The notes under the pieces: model-generated
Database searches by the model: none
Told to the model about the DNA's origin: nothing
What the model saw: only the letters and a program-made list of their open reading frames with translations
Source of the DNA: Oscillospiraceae bacterium
GTDB lineage: Bacteria > Bacillota_A > Clostridia > Oscillospirales > Oscillospiraceae
Assembly (NCBI GenBank): GCA_015067895.1
Contig: SVLP01000013.1
Coordinates: 1 to 59,439 of the forward strand
Direction of reading: 5' to 3'
Length of the DNA: 59,439 nt
Part shown: one piece after another, positions 7,283-15,615 of the stretch
Layout of the letters: every line of letters begins with the position of its first letter
How positions within the stretch are numbered: position 1 is the stretch's first letter
Position numbers and translations under genes: made by a program

Positions 7283-7987
7283 TTACAGGGGAGACGCCTT
7301 GATCTTGGCGTAGCGTCTGGGGTATTTTGCGGGGGTGGGGGAGACCTTGCGCAGGACGATGACCATGTGGTTGGTGCCGTCCATGGGGAATTCGTTGACG
7401 GATTCCAGCTTCAGTCCCAGCTGGCGGATCGCATTTTTGCACTCGGCCAGCTCCTCCTTGCCCGCCGCGCCCTTCATGGCGAGGACTGCGCCGCCGACCT
7501 TCACGTAGGGGGCGGTCAGCTCCAGCAGGATGTTCAGGCGGGCAACGGCCCGGGAGGTGGCAAAATCGTACTGCTCCCGACGCTCCGCGACGGCTTCCTC
7601 GGCCCGGGCGGTGATATACTGGGCCTGAACGCCCAGCTTGGGCAGGGTGGCCTCCAGCCAGTTCATCCGCTTGCCCAAGGAGTCCAGCAGGGTCAGCTCC
7701 AGCTCCGGGCAGCCGATCTTCAGGGGCACACCGGGGAAGCCTGCACCGCAGCCCACATCAATGAGCTTCTTTCCCTTGAGGTCGGCACATTTTAGCACCG
7801 TCAGGCAGTCCAGCAGATGGAGCTTCGCCACGGCCTCGGGCTCGGTGATGGCGGTCAGGTTCATGACCTTGTTCTGCTCGATCAGCTCGCAGCCGAATCT
7901 GCAGAGGGTCTCGTCGGCACCGGCGGGGATGGTCACGCCCAGCTCGGGCAGTCCCGCCCGCAGGGCATTCAGCATGGCATCCATCAT
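7283..7987 (-). CDS. rsmG: 16S rRNA (guanine-527-N7)-methyltransferase RsmG
   Basis: SAM-dependent methyltransferase that modifies G527 of 16S rRNA. 234 residues, normal length. NKVMNLTAI near residue 40 and the SAM-binding glycine motif LIDVGCGAGFPGVPLK (about 75-90) are diagnostic, with FATSRAVARL (about 140) as the later conserved motif. Its ATG overlaps the stop of the DUF3810 gene by 4 nt (ATGA), so the two are translationally coupled. In many Firmicutes rsmG lies beside mnmEG and the rpmH cluster; here it is about 28 kb away from jag. Confidence 0.95.
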   Translation of the reverse strand: MMDAMLNALRAGLPELGVTIPAGADETLCRFGCELIEQNKVMNLTAITEPEAVAKLHLLDCLTVLKCADLKGKKLIDVGCGAGFPGVPLKIGCPELELTLLDSLGKRMNWLEATLPKLGVQAQYITARAEEAVAERREQYDFATSRAVARLNILLELTAPYVKVGGAVLAMKGAAGKEELAECKNAIRQLGLKLESVNEFPMDGTNHMVIVLRKVSPTPAKYPRRYAKIKASPL

Positions 7988-9159
7988 TCGGCGGGCTCCT
8001 CCTGGGGCTTGGCATCGGCGTTGACCAGGCCGCTCAGGTCGACCTGGGTCTCGTCCAGGGGATCGAACTTCTGCTCGACGACCTCCTCCTCCACATACTG
8101 GTCGATGTGCCAGTTGACCAGATAGTCGCAGACGGAGCTGCGGCGGATCTCCTCGGATTCGGCGGTGGCCTCGGCGTAGGTGTCGGTGACGGTGGAGACC
8201 ATCATGGTCATCTGCTCGTCCCGGTTCTCGTCGAAGTAGCGGTCGTAGCCCTCCACATCGGCCCGCAGGGTCTCGGAGCAGCCGGAGGCGATGGTCTCGG
8301 CGGCACCCATGTCCACGCTCTGGAGCGCGGCGATGCAGAAACGGTAGGCCATGAAATAGGCGGAATACTGATACTCCACGTTCTCATTGACGGAGCAGGC
8401 CAGGAAGGCGGAGAAATTGGCCTCGTCATCCCGGGCGATGCACAGTCGATGGGCCATCTCGTGGGCCATGGCGAAGGGAATGCCCTGGTCGGGGATGTTG
8501 GGGTTGACGGCAGCCTCGCCGGTCAGGGCCACGGTGACGCCGGTCTTGCCCAGGGCGGAGTAGATCCCGGCCCAGCCCAGCTCCTTGACGGGGGTGTAGT
8601 CACCGCCGTAGACGGAGAAGGAATTCTCCCGGGCCAGCTTCCGGTAGCCGCTGCCGGTCTGCTCGGCCAGCGCCGCGAATTCAGAGAAAAGCACCTGGCC
8701 GTTCTCGTCCCGCTGCACCCTGGCAGCCAGGGCGTTGGCCTGATCGCGATAGAAGATGGCGGCATTCTCCAGCTCGGACTGGGTATAGTCCACCATGTCC
8801 AGCCGCAGGTCGTCCTCGATGGGGCCTGCGTAGGAATTCAGGCCGTAGATACCGGTGTGCAGCAGCACCACGGCCATCACAGCCGCCAGAGCCCAGCCCA
8901 GCCACCGGACGACCTTCGCCCGGAAGATGAACACCAGCACCAGGGTCGCAATGAGGGTGATGACCAGGAAGATGACCGCCGTCTGCCACACCAGGAAATC
9001 AAAGCCGCCGGTCCAGGCCGTCAGGAAGCTCTGGACAGAACGGGTCACGTACGGATAGACCATGTCCACCAGGGTGGTGTACTTCTGACCCATCTGGATC
9101 AGTACCCAGGTGAACACACCCAGGATGGCCGCCGTCAGATATCCGCGCCAATATTTCAA
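7984..9159 (-). CDS. DUF3810 membrane protein with HEMAH metalloprotease motif
   Basis: 391 residues with three N-terminal membrane segments (about 7-24, 57-79, 86-104) and a large extracytoplasmic or cytoplasmic domain carrying HEMAH (233-237) followed by DDEANFSAF, where Glu247 could be the third zinc ligand. This is the gluzincin-like pattern of DUF3810 proteins, which are mostly uncharacterised in function. The C-terminus is acidic and Pro-rich. GGGGGA-type SD before ATG 9159. It is the first gene of a two-gene operon with rsmG. A role as a membrane protease is inference from the motif only. Confidence 0.82.
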   Translation of the reverse strand: MKYWRGYLTAAILGVFTWVLIQMGQKYTTLVDMVYPYVTRSVQSFLTAWTGGFDFLVWQTAVIFLVITLIATLVLVFIFRAKVVRWLGWALAAVMAVVLLHTGIYGLNSYAGPIEDDLRLDMVDYTQSELENAAIFYRDQANALAARVQRDENGQVLFSEFAALAEQTGSGYRKLARENSFSVYGGDYTPVKELGWAGIYSALGKTGVTVALTGEAAVNPNIPDQGIPFAMAHEMAHRLCIARDDEANFSAFLACSVNENVEYQYSAYFMAYRFCIAALQSVDMGAAETIASGCSETLRADVEGYDRYFDENRDEQMTMMVSTVTDTYAEATAESEEIRRSSVCDYLVNWHIDQYVEEEVVEQKFDPLDETQVDLSGLVNADAKPQEEPAE

Positions 9160-9225
9160 AGGAAAATCCCCCTTTCGGAACTATAAGCCGGGTCTACCGG
9201 CAAAATGGCATAAATCAACTCATAT

Positions 9226-9254
9226 AGTATAACACGGAAATCCCCGTTTGTCTT
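9226..9254 (-). promoter_or_regulatory. Promoter of the DUF3810-rsmG operon
   Basis: On the minus strand AAGACA (9249-9254), 17-bp spacer, TATACT (9226-9231), about 65 bp upstream of the start codon. Confidence 0.5.
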
Positions 9255-9354
9255 TATAAAAATTATGAATTTATTGAGAATCTTGTCGATTGTCCCCGGC
9301 TTTTTTCTGGTCAAAGGGGCGAAGGTGTGGTAGGATAGGGGAAACGACTGCTTA

Positions 9355-9515
9355 TGCCCTCCCCCTTTGGGGAGGGTGGCCCGAAGGGCCGGGTGAGGCG
9401 CGGTACTGCGCTGGGTGTTCTGCCGCGTTCTGGCGAATCCGTACTGCGTACCAGCCTCATCCGCCCCTGCCGCGCTGTGCGCGTTGGGGCACCTTCCCCA
9501 GAGGGGAAGGCTTTT
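9355..9515. repeat. Palindromic repeat related to family A
   Basis: Bounded by CCTCCCCCTTTGGGGAGG and CCTTCCCCAGAGGGGAAGG, with internal inverted arms such as GCGGTACTGCGC against GTACTGCGTACC. It extends the cca reading frame upstream by chance but has no start with an SD. Confidence 0.65.
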
Positions 9516-9554
9516 GCGCATTTCGCAGGATACTATCGACTGGAGGACACGACC

Positions 9555-10877
9555 ATGCACATTCCTGAAGAAGTCCTGGAGCTGATGGAGCGGCTGGAAA
9601 ACGCCGGCCATGAATGCTGGGCCGTGGGCGGCTGCGTCCGGGACTGGAAGATGGGGATACAGCCCCATGACTACGACTGCTGCACCGCCGCCGCGCCGGA
9701 GCAGATGCAGGAGCTCTTTTCCGACCGCCAGCTGGTGCTGGCGGGACTGAAGCACGGCACCGTGGGCGTGGTGACGAAAACCGGCGTGGTGGAGATCACC
9801 ACCTTCCGCACCGAGGGCGGCTACGCCGACTCCCGCCACCCGGACTGGGTACACTTCGTCCGGGATCTGCGGGAGGATCTGGCCCGGCGGGATTTCACCG
9901 TCAACGCCATGGCCTATTCCCCCCGCCGGGGGCTCTGCGACCCCTTCGGCGGTCAGGCCGATCTGAAAAACGGCATCCTCCGGGCGGTGGGAGACCCTGA
10001 CCGCCGGTTCCGGGAGGACGCCCTGCGGATTTTGCGGGGACTGCGCTTCGCGGCCCGGTTCGGCTTCGAAATCGAGGAAGACACCCGCCGGGCCATGGAC
10101 GATCAGATCGCCGGACTGGACGATCTGGCCCGGGAACGGGTGCTGGTGGAGCTGACGGGCTTTCTTCAGGCCGCAGGGGCCGACGATCTGGTCAATGCTG
10201 CCAACATCCTGTGCCGTCTGATCCCGGAGCTTGCGCCCTGCGTGGGCTTTGACCAGCACAGCCGCCACCATGTCCACGACGTCTTCGGCCACATCGCCAC
10301 GGTGGTGGAGCGCGTCCCGGCGGAGCCTGCCCTGCGTCTGGCGGCACTGCTCCACGACATCGGCAAGCCCGCCGTCTTCTCCCAGGACGAAAAGGGAGAG
10401 GGCCACTTCTACGGCCACGCCGCCGTCAGCGCGGAGCTGGCGGATGCCATCCTGCACCGGCTGAAGGCCTCCAACGCCCTGCGCGAGGAGGTACTCTTTC
10501 TGGTGAAGCACCACATGGATCACTATCTGCCGGAGGAGAAGACCGCCCGCCGGTGCCTGAGCCGCCACGGCCTTGCCCGGATGGAGCGGCTGATCGATCT
10601 CCAGGCCGCCGACCTGGGAGGAAAGGGCACCGATGCACCCGACGAAAGCCTTCAGGAGCTTGCGCAGCTGCGGACACTGCTGCGCAGCCTCGCCGAGAAG
10701 GAGGGAGCCCTGACCCTGAAGACCCTGGCGGTCAAGGGCGCAGACCTCATTGCCCAGGGCATGTCCCCGGGCCCGGAGCTGGGCCGGACGCTGAACGGCC
10801 TGCTGGCAAAAGTCCTGGCCGGAGAGCTGCCCAACGACCGGGAGGAGCTGCTGGCGGTAGCACAAAGGCCTGAATAA
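9555..10877 (+). CDS. cca: CCA tRNA nucleotidyltransferase
   Basis: Adds or repairs the 3' CCA of tRNA. 440 residues. The class II nucleotidyltransferase signature is GGCVRD (25-30) with PHDYDCCT (Asp39/Asp41 binding metal), then RRDFTVNAM and the RRFREDALRILRGLRFA helix region that is typical of the CCA/poly(A) polymerase family. A C-terminal HD domain (LLHDIGKP, His267-Asp268 approximately) is present, as in many clostridial members. ATG 9555 has GGAGG 11 nt upstream; the longer open frame upstream is a repeat and is not coding. Monocistronic. Confidence 0.93.
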   Translation: MHIPEEVLELMERLENAGHECWAVGGCVRDWKMGIQPHDYDCCTAAAPEQMQELFSDRQLVLAGLKHGTVGVVTKTGVVEITTFRTEGGYADSRHPDWVHFVRDLREDLARRDFTVNAMAYSPRRGLCDPFGGQADLKNGILRAVGDPDRRFREDALRILRGLRFAARFGFEIEEDTRRAMDDQIAGLDDLARERVLVELTGFLQAAGADDLVNAANILCRLIPELAPCVGFDQHSRHHVHDVFGHIATVVERVPAEPALRLAALLHDIGKPAVFSQDEKGEGHFYGHAAVSAELADAILHRLKASNALREEVLFLVKHHMDHYLPEEKTARRCLSRHGLARMERLIDLQAADLGGKGTDAPDESLQELAQLRTLLRSLAEKEGALTLKTLAVKGADLIAQGMSPGPELGRTLNGLLAKVLAGELPNDREELLAVAQRPE

Positions 10878-10936
10878 ACAAGCACATGGGCTGTAAAGAA
10901 ACCTGAATCTTGTTTCATAGTATTCGTTCACGGCTC

Positions 10937-11085
10937 CCTTTAAGCCTCCCCTGTTTGGCGTTAGCCAAATGGGGGAGGTGGCCCGCGTCAGCGGGTCGGA
11001 GGGGGCATCGTTTCAGTGCCGGACGGCCCCCTCAGTCGCTGCGCGACAGCTCCCCCATCCCTTGCGGGACAGGGGAGCCTTTTTC
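10937..11085. repeat. Palindromic repeat, GCCTCCCC...GGGGAGCC type
   Basis: Starts GCCTCCCCTGTTTGGC and ends GGGACAGGGGAGCC, with internal GTCAGCGGGTCGGAGGGGGC and GGCCCCCTCAGTCGCTGCGC arms. Fills most of the cca-plsC gap; no gene seen. Confidence 0.65.
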
Positions 11086-11096
11086 TGATTTGCGGC

Positions 11097-11137
11097 AAAA
11101 AGGAAGTGTCCTGTTTTCGGACACTTCCTTCGTTTTT
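11097..11137. terminator. Bidirectional terminator between cca and plsC
   Basis: AGGAAGTGTCC / GGACACTTCCT stem with a 7-nt loop, flanked by AAAAA on the left and TTTTT on the right. Confidence 0.75.
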
Positions 11138-11185
11138 GCTGTATACTTTCTGAATGGCTATGCGTTTCTTTACAGTCCCTATATT

Positions 11186-12019
11186 TCAGCTCGCCACGTT
11201 TTCCGCGCCCAGGTCGGCGGCCATGATGGCGTGTACCCGGTCGGCGATGTCCACGGTGGAGACGCCCCTGAGCTCCTCGGCGGGGATGACCTCCAGCAGA
11301 TGGAAATGGACGATGCTCCGGCGAAGCCTTTTCAGGTTCGCCGTGATCTGCCGGGTACCCGTCAGGGTGCAGACCACGATGGGCACGTTGGCCTTCTGGG
11401 CGATCTTGAAGACGCCGGGCCGGAAGTGGTGCAGCAGCTTTCCGTCCTTGATGATGCCGCCCTCGGGGAAGACGCCGATGGACGCCTTGTCCTCCTTCAA
11501 AATGGAGATACAGCGCAGGATGGTCTTCAGGGCCGCCCGGTCGTTCTCCCGATCCAGGAGCTGGCAGAGGATCCGCAGCATCATGGGGCCGATGATGGGA
11601 AGCTGGAGATTCTCCTTCTTGGAGATGAAGGACAGCTGGGCATCGGGAAAGACCGCCAGGGGGATGCCGGGGTCGAAATTGCTGGTATGGTTGCACACCA
11701 GCAGGAATCTGCCCTCCCTGGGCAGCTTCTCTGTGCCGGAGGTCTCGATCTTACAGCCCAGGAGCCTGAACACCGCCGGGGCGTAGAGCCTGACGATGGC
11801 GCGGGTGTAGGGATCGTCCTCCTCCTGCTGTTTCTCCGGATCGACGGAGAGACTGGGGATCCACACCGCCAGGAAGCAGAGCAGCAGACAGATCAAAAAG
11901 CCGCCGGCAAAGCCCAGCGGCAGCAGCCACAGCCAGCCGAAGGACGAAAAGCCCCCGAAAGCAAAGCAGACCCCCGCCGCAAACAGCGCCGACAGGAGCA
12001 GGATCAGATTATAAAGCAT
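11186..12019 (-). CDS. plsC: 1-acyl-sn-glycerol-3-phosphate acyltransferase (PlsC-like)
   Basis: Phospholipid synthesis enzyme that acylates lysophosphatidic acid at the inner membrane. 277 residues, with two N-terminal hydrophobic segments (about 3-22 and 28-53). The catalytic NHTSNFD (His111, Asp116, the HX4D motif) is followed by the FPEGG motif (184-188) that binds the glycerol phosphate and by a later VPIVVCTLTGT strand. A GGAGGAA SD precedes ATG 12019. It is divergent from the membrane-protein gene at 12171 and has a terminator about 50 bp past its stop. Confidence 0.9.
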   Translation of the reverse strand: MLYNLILLLSALFAAGVCFAFGGFSSFGWLWLLPLGFAGGFLICLLLCFLAVWIPSLSVDPEKQQEEDDPYTRAIVRLYAPAVFRLLGCKIETSGTEKLPREGRFLLVCNHTSNFDPGIPLAVFPDAQLSFISKKENLQLPIIGPMMLRILCQLLDRENDRAALKTILRCISILKEDKASIGVFPEGGIIKDGKLLHHFRPGVFKIAQKANVPIVVCTLTGTRQITANLKRLRRSIVHFHLLEVIPAEELRGVSTVDIADRVHAIMAADLGAENVAS

Positions 12020-12113
12020 GGGAATTCCTCCAGTTGTTTATCGCTGTCCAATATTATACCGCCCACCGTCTCCGGTGGCAAGGGCTGCTCCCGTGAATTT
12101 TTTGCAAACACTA

Positions 12114-12142
12114 TGGAAATCGGCGGCGGGATTATGTATAAT
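12114..12142 (+). promoter_or_regulatory. Promoter of the 279-residue membrane protein operon
   Basis: TGGAAA (12114-12119), 17-bp spacer, TATAAT (12137-12142), followed by TGGAGG as SD. Confidence 0.55.
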
Positions 12143-12170
12143 GGTTTCGTCAAATTTTGGAGGTCAATCT

Positions 12171-13010
12171 ATGCATACATTACGCAATCGCATTTTATTC
12201 TTCGGCCCCACGCTGCTGGCGGGCATCGCCTCCCTGGGGCTGCACCGATATATGATGGAAAACTGCTTCGACGCCAGGGGGCTGCTGATCCCCGGGAATC
12301 TGCCGGGGACGCTCCTGTGGGTGACCGGCATCGGCTTCGTGGTCTATCTGCTGGCCATGGTCACCACCATCGGCGGCGACGGCTGCTATGCCGACAATTT
12401 CCCCCGGTGTCTGCTCAGCGGCAGTCTGATGCTGACGGCGGGCGCAGTGCTGCTGCTGTCCGTGGGCCAGCTGGGCCTGATGCCCGCCGAGCCGAACCCG
12501 ACGCTGACCGGCACCTGGGTAGAGCTGGTGAACCGGGTCACCAATGCCCTGACCGCCGTGCTGCCCTGGGCCGCAGGCGTGAGTATGCTGGTGCTGGGCG
12601 TCTTCCGGATGGCGGGCAGGAAGCCCCCGTCCCTCTTCGCCGGACTCATCTGCCTGTTTTATATGCTGATGCTGGTGACGAACTACCGGCTCTGGAGCGC
12701 GGATCCCCAGCTTCAGGACTACGCCTACCCCCTGCTGTCAGGAGTACTGCTGATGCTCTGCTCCTTCCACCGCACCTGCTGCGACGCGGGCATCATTGAG
12801 CGCAGGAAGCTGCTGCTGACCGGTCTGACGGCGGCGGTATGCTGCATGGCGTCGCTGAGCGTGGACTTCATGCCCGGCTTCTACCTGGCCTCGGGTCTCT
12901 GGGCCGCAGGCAGCATGTGCAATCCCGCCCAGCTGCCCCCGGATCCCGAACCGGAGCCCGCGAAGGAGCCCCCGGCCGAGGGAGAAGAGCCCCCGGCTGA
13001 GGAAGCATAA
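12171..13010 (+). CDS. Polytopic membrane protein of unknown function
   Basis: 279 residues with about seven hydrophobic segments (for instance residues 8-24, 43-64, 78-98, 119-142, 150-166, 178-194, 205-222) and a charged Pro/Glu-rich tail with repeated PxPEPxKEPP-type units. I do not recognise a family. ATG 12171 is chosen because TTGGAGG lies 7 nt upstream; the open frame extends further up but crosses the promoter. The acyltransferase gene starts 10 bp downstream, so the two form an operon and may act together on an envelope component (inference). Confidence 0.75.
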   Translation: MHTLRNRILFFGPTLLAGIASLGLHRYMMENCFDARGLLIPGNLPGTLLWVTGIGFVVYLLAMVTTIGGDGCYADNFPRCLLSGSLMLTAGAVLLLSVGQLGLMPAEPNPTLTGTWVELVNRVTNALTAVLPWAAGVSMLVLGVFRMAGRKPPSLFAGLICLFYMLMLVTNYRLWSADPQLQDYAYPLLSGVLLMLCSFHRTCCDAGIIERRKLLLTGLTAAVCCMASLSVDFMPGFYLASGLWAAGSMCNPAQLPPDPEPEPAKEPPAEGEEPPAEEA

Positions 13011-13020
13011 GGAGGAACCC

Positions 13021-14019
13021 ATGAACCGGAAGCTGCCCTATCTGCAATGGCTGCGCTGCTTCGCCGCCATCGCTGTGGTGCTGATGCACCTGTGCGCCCA
13101 GAGCTGGTATGCCGCTGCGCCGGAAAGCGGTGCCTGGCAGATCCTGAATATCTGGGAAGCGCTGGTGCGCTGGCCGGTGCCGGTGTTCGTGATGATCTCC
13201 GGTGCCCTGTTCCTGGGAGCCGAGCGGCCCATGGGCAGGTACATCCGCCGCGTCCTGATCGCCCTGGTCTTCTGGTCGGGGATCTACACCCTGGTCAGCG
13301 GAAAAACAGGAATGGCCGCAGTGACGGAATTCCTCTGCGGCCATTATCATCTGTGGTATCTGTATTTTCTGTGCGGGCTGTATCTGATCGCCCCGTTTTT
13401 GGGGAAGCTCGCCCGGGACGAAGCCCTCTGCACGCGCTTTCTGGTGATCTCCCTGATCTTCGGCAATGTGCTGCCCCGGATCCCGGAGCTGGTGCACCTG
13501 TTTTCCGGGGAGCTGGGAGCCCTGGCCGACGCCTTTTACGGGCGCATCAAGATCAGCTTCTGCCTGGGCTATGTGTTCCAGTTCCTGCTGGGCTACCGGC
13601 TGAGCCTTTGGGAGCCCGGCAAAACCCAGCGGCGCACGATCTATGCCCTGGGCATTCTGGGCGGACTTGTGACGGTGGTCGGCACGGCGGCGCTGTCGCG
13701 CTGGAAGGGTGCTCCCGTCCAGCTGCTCTATGAGCCCCAGAGCCTGCACATTTCCGCCATGGCGGCGGCGATCTTCGTCTTTGCAAAGCAGCATCTGACC
13801 CGGCTGCCAAAGGTGGTGGACAGCCTGGCCCGGTGCAGCTTCGGCATCTACCTGAGCCACGCCCTCCTCATCGAGGAGCTGGCAAGACACGGCGTGGACG
13901 CGCTGACCTGGGATCCCCTCTGGGCGGTGCCGGTGCTGACCATCACGGTCACGGCGGTGTGCTGGGCTGGAACGGCTCTGCTCCGGCGGCTGCCAGTAAT
14001 CGGGAAAACCATCACCTGA
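13021..14019 (+). CDS. Acyltransferase family 3 membrane protein (OafA/YrhL-like)
   Basis: Integral membrane O-acyltransferase of 332 residues with about ten hydrophobic segments. The N-terminal motif YLQWLRCFAAIAVVLMH (His22) is the family signature and is followed by VFVMISGALFL and HLWYLYFLCGLYLIAP. Members move acetyl or succinyl groups across the membrane to sugars of peptidoglycan, polysaccharide or antibiotics; the acceptor here is unknown. GGAGGAA SD. Second gene of an operon; its last 8 bases overlap the convergent XRE gene. Confidence 0.85.
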   Translation: MNRKLPYLQWLRCFAAIAVVLMHLCAQSWYAAAPESGAWQILNIWEALVRWPVPVFVMISGALFLGAERPMGRYIRRVLIALVFWSGIYTLVSGKTGMAAVTEFLCGHYHLWYLYFLCGLYLIAPFLGKLARDEALCTRFLVISLIFGNVLPRIPELVHLFSGELGALADAFYGRIKISFCLGYVFQFLLGYRLSLWEPGKTQRRTIYALGILGGLVTVVGTAALSRWKGAPVQLLYEPQSLHISAMAAAIFVFAKQHLTRLPKVVDSLARCSFGIYLSHALLIEELARHGVDALTWDPLWAVPVLTITVTAVCWAGTALLRRLPVIGKTIT

Positions 14020-14293
14020 TGGACTGCAGATCCTCGATCAGCAGGGTGATGTGGGCCACCGCCGCGGGCGGAAGCCCCTCGATGCTGATGCGGGGGATGG
14101 TATCCCGGCCCAGCAGATAGTCCGTGCTCACCCGGAAGACCTCCGCCAGATGGATCAGCATCTCGATGGAGGGCTGGATGTTGTCGTTCTCCCAGTTGGA
14201 GACGGTCTGCTTGGAGATGTTCAGCCTCCGGGCCAGCTCCACCTGGCTCCAGCCGAACGCCAGACGGATTTCCTTGATTCTCTTTCCGGGCAT
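14012..14293 (-). CDS. XRE-family transcriptional regulator, 93 residues
   Basis: The HTH is in the first 65 residues: IKEIRLAFGWSQVELARRL, then NISKQTVSNWENDNIQPS with the recognition helix around SKQTVSNWE, then a short C-terminal tail (about 66-93) likely for dimerisation. Its own promoter (TTGATA 14331-14336, 17 bp, GATACT 14308-14313 on the minus strand) is covered by an imperfect dyad with TAGTAT/ATACTA arms, and the divergent promoter carries a second ATACTA dyad, so it very probably represses itself and the small gene at 14404 (inference). GGGAGGATCG serves as SD. Confidence 0.9.
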   Translation of the reverse strand: MPGKRIKEIRLAFGWSQVELARRLNISKQTVSNWENDNIQPSIEMLIHLAEVFRVSTDYLLGRDTIPRISIEGLPPAAVAHITLLIEDLQSIR

Positions 14294-14306
14294 GATCGAT
14301 CCTCCC

Positions 14307-14372
14307 TAGTATCCAATATTGCAATACTATTATCAAAAAAATTTTGACATTCCGTAAATACTATAGTATTCT
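14307..14372. promoter_or_regulatory. Divergent promoters with two ATACTA-type operators
   Basis: Leftward promoter TTGATA-17-GATACT (14331-14336 / 14308-14313) and rightward promoter TTGACA-17-TATTCT (14344-14349 / 14367-14372). Operator 1 is 14307-14329 (arms TAGTAT and ATACTA, centre CAATATTG); operator 2 is the perfect palindrome AATACTATAGTATT at 14357-14370, overlapping the rightward -10. Confidence 0.75.
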
Positions 14373-14403
14373 GATATGAGACTTGGATACAAGGGGTATT
14401 GTG

Positions 14404-14637
14404 ATGGATCAGGAATTTCGGGAACGGATGGCACGTCTGAAGGCTGTGCTTGACAGCGACGACATCTGCACGGCCTACGCAGCATCGGCCCGGGAGCTGG
14501 AGGAGCAGTTCACCCGGATCGCCCGGAGCCTGCCCCCGGAACAGCAGCAGCTCCTGATGGGCTATCGGGAGTGCGTGAAGCTGATGCGGCTGCGGGAGCA
14601 CACCCTGGTCTGCGAAAAAATGAGATTTGTGGAATAA
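14404..14637 (+). CDS. Small helical protein of 77 residues, function unknown
   Basis: MDQEFRERMARL onward; almost wholly charged-helical, with LPPEQQQLLMGYRECVKLMR in the middle, somewhat like the short clostridial DUF6809-type proteins (weak resemblance, not a firm call). AAGGGG lies 7 nt before ATG 14404; a GTG one codon earlier is possible. Transcribed from a good promoter that carries an operator for the divergent XRE protein. Without further data it could be a regulator partner or the target of a small regulatory switch. Confidence 0.65.
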   Translation: MDQEFRERMARLKAVLDSDDICTAYAASARELEEQFTRIARSLPPEQQQLLMGYRECVKLMRLREHTLVCEKMRFVE

Positions 14638-14640
14638 TAT

Positions 14641-14666
14641 GACCCCGGCGCAGCTGCGCCGGGGTC
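14641..14666 (+). terminator. Hairpin after the 77-residue gene
   Basis: GACCCCGGCGCA / TGCGCCGGGGTC stem with a 2-nt loop two bases after the stop codon; no strong T-tract, so termination strength is uncertain. Confidence 0.5.
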
Positions 14667-14686
14667 TCAGTGTATTGATAACCCCC

Positions 14687-14870
14687 TTGCCTCCCCCATT
14701 TATGGGGGAGGTGTCGCGATGGGTTCGGGCAGAGCCCGGAGCCATCGCGACGGAGGGGGACTGCCCGTTTTTCTGCGAAAAACGGGTTTTTCCGAATATT
14801 TGCGTTGCAAATATTCGGACTCCCCCCGCCCTTCGGGCACCCCCCTCATAAATGCGGGGGGCAAGAAAAT
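14687..14870. repeat. Family A palindromic repeat, full copy
   Basis: Begins GCCTCCCCCATTTATGGGGG and ends CCCCCCTCATAAATGCGGGG plus CAAGA. Internal hairpins include CCCGTTTTTCTGCGAAAAAC-GGG and AATATTTGCGTTGCAAATATT. Nearly the same sequence occurs at 35164-35345. Confidence 0.8.
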
Positions 14871-14921
14871 CACCTTTCTCGACATTCTGTGACCCCGGCT
14901 TACGCCGGGGTTTTGCCGTCC

Positions 14922-15083
14922 TAATACTAATTCTTGGTTAAATGGTTTCAGAGCTTTCCGAGGATAAATTGTGCCAGAAAAGGCCGAGGACGACGGTGGG
15001 CTGTCGCCCACCTAGGACGAGAACGCATTATGGCGCAATTTAGACCGGAAAGAATGAAACAGTTTAATCAAGAGTTAGTATAA
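14922..15083. mobile_element. 162-bp MITE-like inverted-repeat element
   Basis: The left half (TAATACTAATTCTTGGTTAA...) and the reverse complement of the right half (TTATACTAACTCTTGATTAA...) match along almost the whole length, meeting at a central GGTGGGC / GCCCACC hairpin. No coding capacity. Single copy in this window. Confidence 0.6.
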
Positions 15084-15093
15084 AACATAGTCT

Positions 15094-15123
15094 GTAGTGA
15101 ACGGCACATAGGCCGTTCACTAC
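15094..15123. repeat. Family C palindrome (GTAGTGAACGGC variant)
   Basis: GTAGTGAACGGC / GCCGTTCACTAC; a compensatory change in both arms (G to T, C to A) keeps the stem paired, which points to selection on the fold. Confidence 0.75.
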
Positions 15124-15144
15124 GAAAAGTTTTGCAGCGTTATA

Positions 15145-15615
15145 TTACCGGATCCGCTTTCCGTTGAGCACCGCCTCCACCAGCTTGTCGCCGTCATAGC
15201 GCAGCTTCAGCAGGAAGAAGGGCGCACCCTGCCACAGCAGCTCCAGGAAGATCTGATCTCCCTCCCACTTGGGCAGCTGATCCAGAAAGGCCCGGTCGAC
15301 CCACTGGAGGTCGCCCTCGTCGCACTCGCGCAGCTCCCCCTCAAAGCCGTCGGCGGTGAACAGGTACATGTACTCCCCGTCCATGGGGTCGACGTTCAAA
15401 AAGGTCACCACGCCCCGGCACTGCCAGCTGGTCAGGGTCAGGCCCGTCTCCTCCCTGGCTTCCCGGAGCAGGCACTCATCCGGGGACTCCTCCCCCTCGA
15501 ACTTGCCGCCGATGCCGATCCACTTGTCCTTGTTGATGTCGTTCTTCTTTTTGACCCGGTGGAGCATCAGCACCTGATCGCCCCGGGTGATGTAGCAAAG
15601 GGTGGTATTTTTCAT
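15145..15615 (-). CDS. Nudix hydrolase (MutT/8-oxo-dGTP diphosphatase-like)
   Basis: 156 residues. The Nudix box is complete from GGKFEGEESPDECLLREA to REETGL (about residues 36-59), with the catalytic REEXG glutamates. LCYITRGDQVLMLHRVKKKND before it resembles the MutT/NUDT1 subgroup that cleans oxidised purine nucleotides. It overlaps the end of the upstream lipid kinase gene by 4 nt, indicating translational coupling. Substrate is inferred from the subgroup only. Confidence 0.87.
   Translation of the reverse strand: MKNTTLCYITRGDQVLMLHRVKKKNDINKDKWIGIGGKFEGEESPDECLLREAREETGLTLTSWQCRGVVTFLNVDPMDGEYMYLFTADGFEGELRECDEGDLQWVDRAFLDQLPKWEGDQIFLELLWQGAPFFLLKLRYDGDKLVEAVLNGKRIR

Noticed and set aside
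9354..9554. N-terminal extension of the CCA-adding enzyme by 67 codons
   Set aside because: The stretch is a palindromic repeat without SD; the family begins close to the ATG at 9555.
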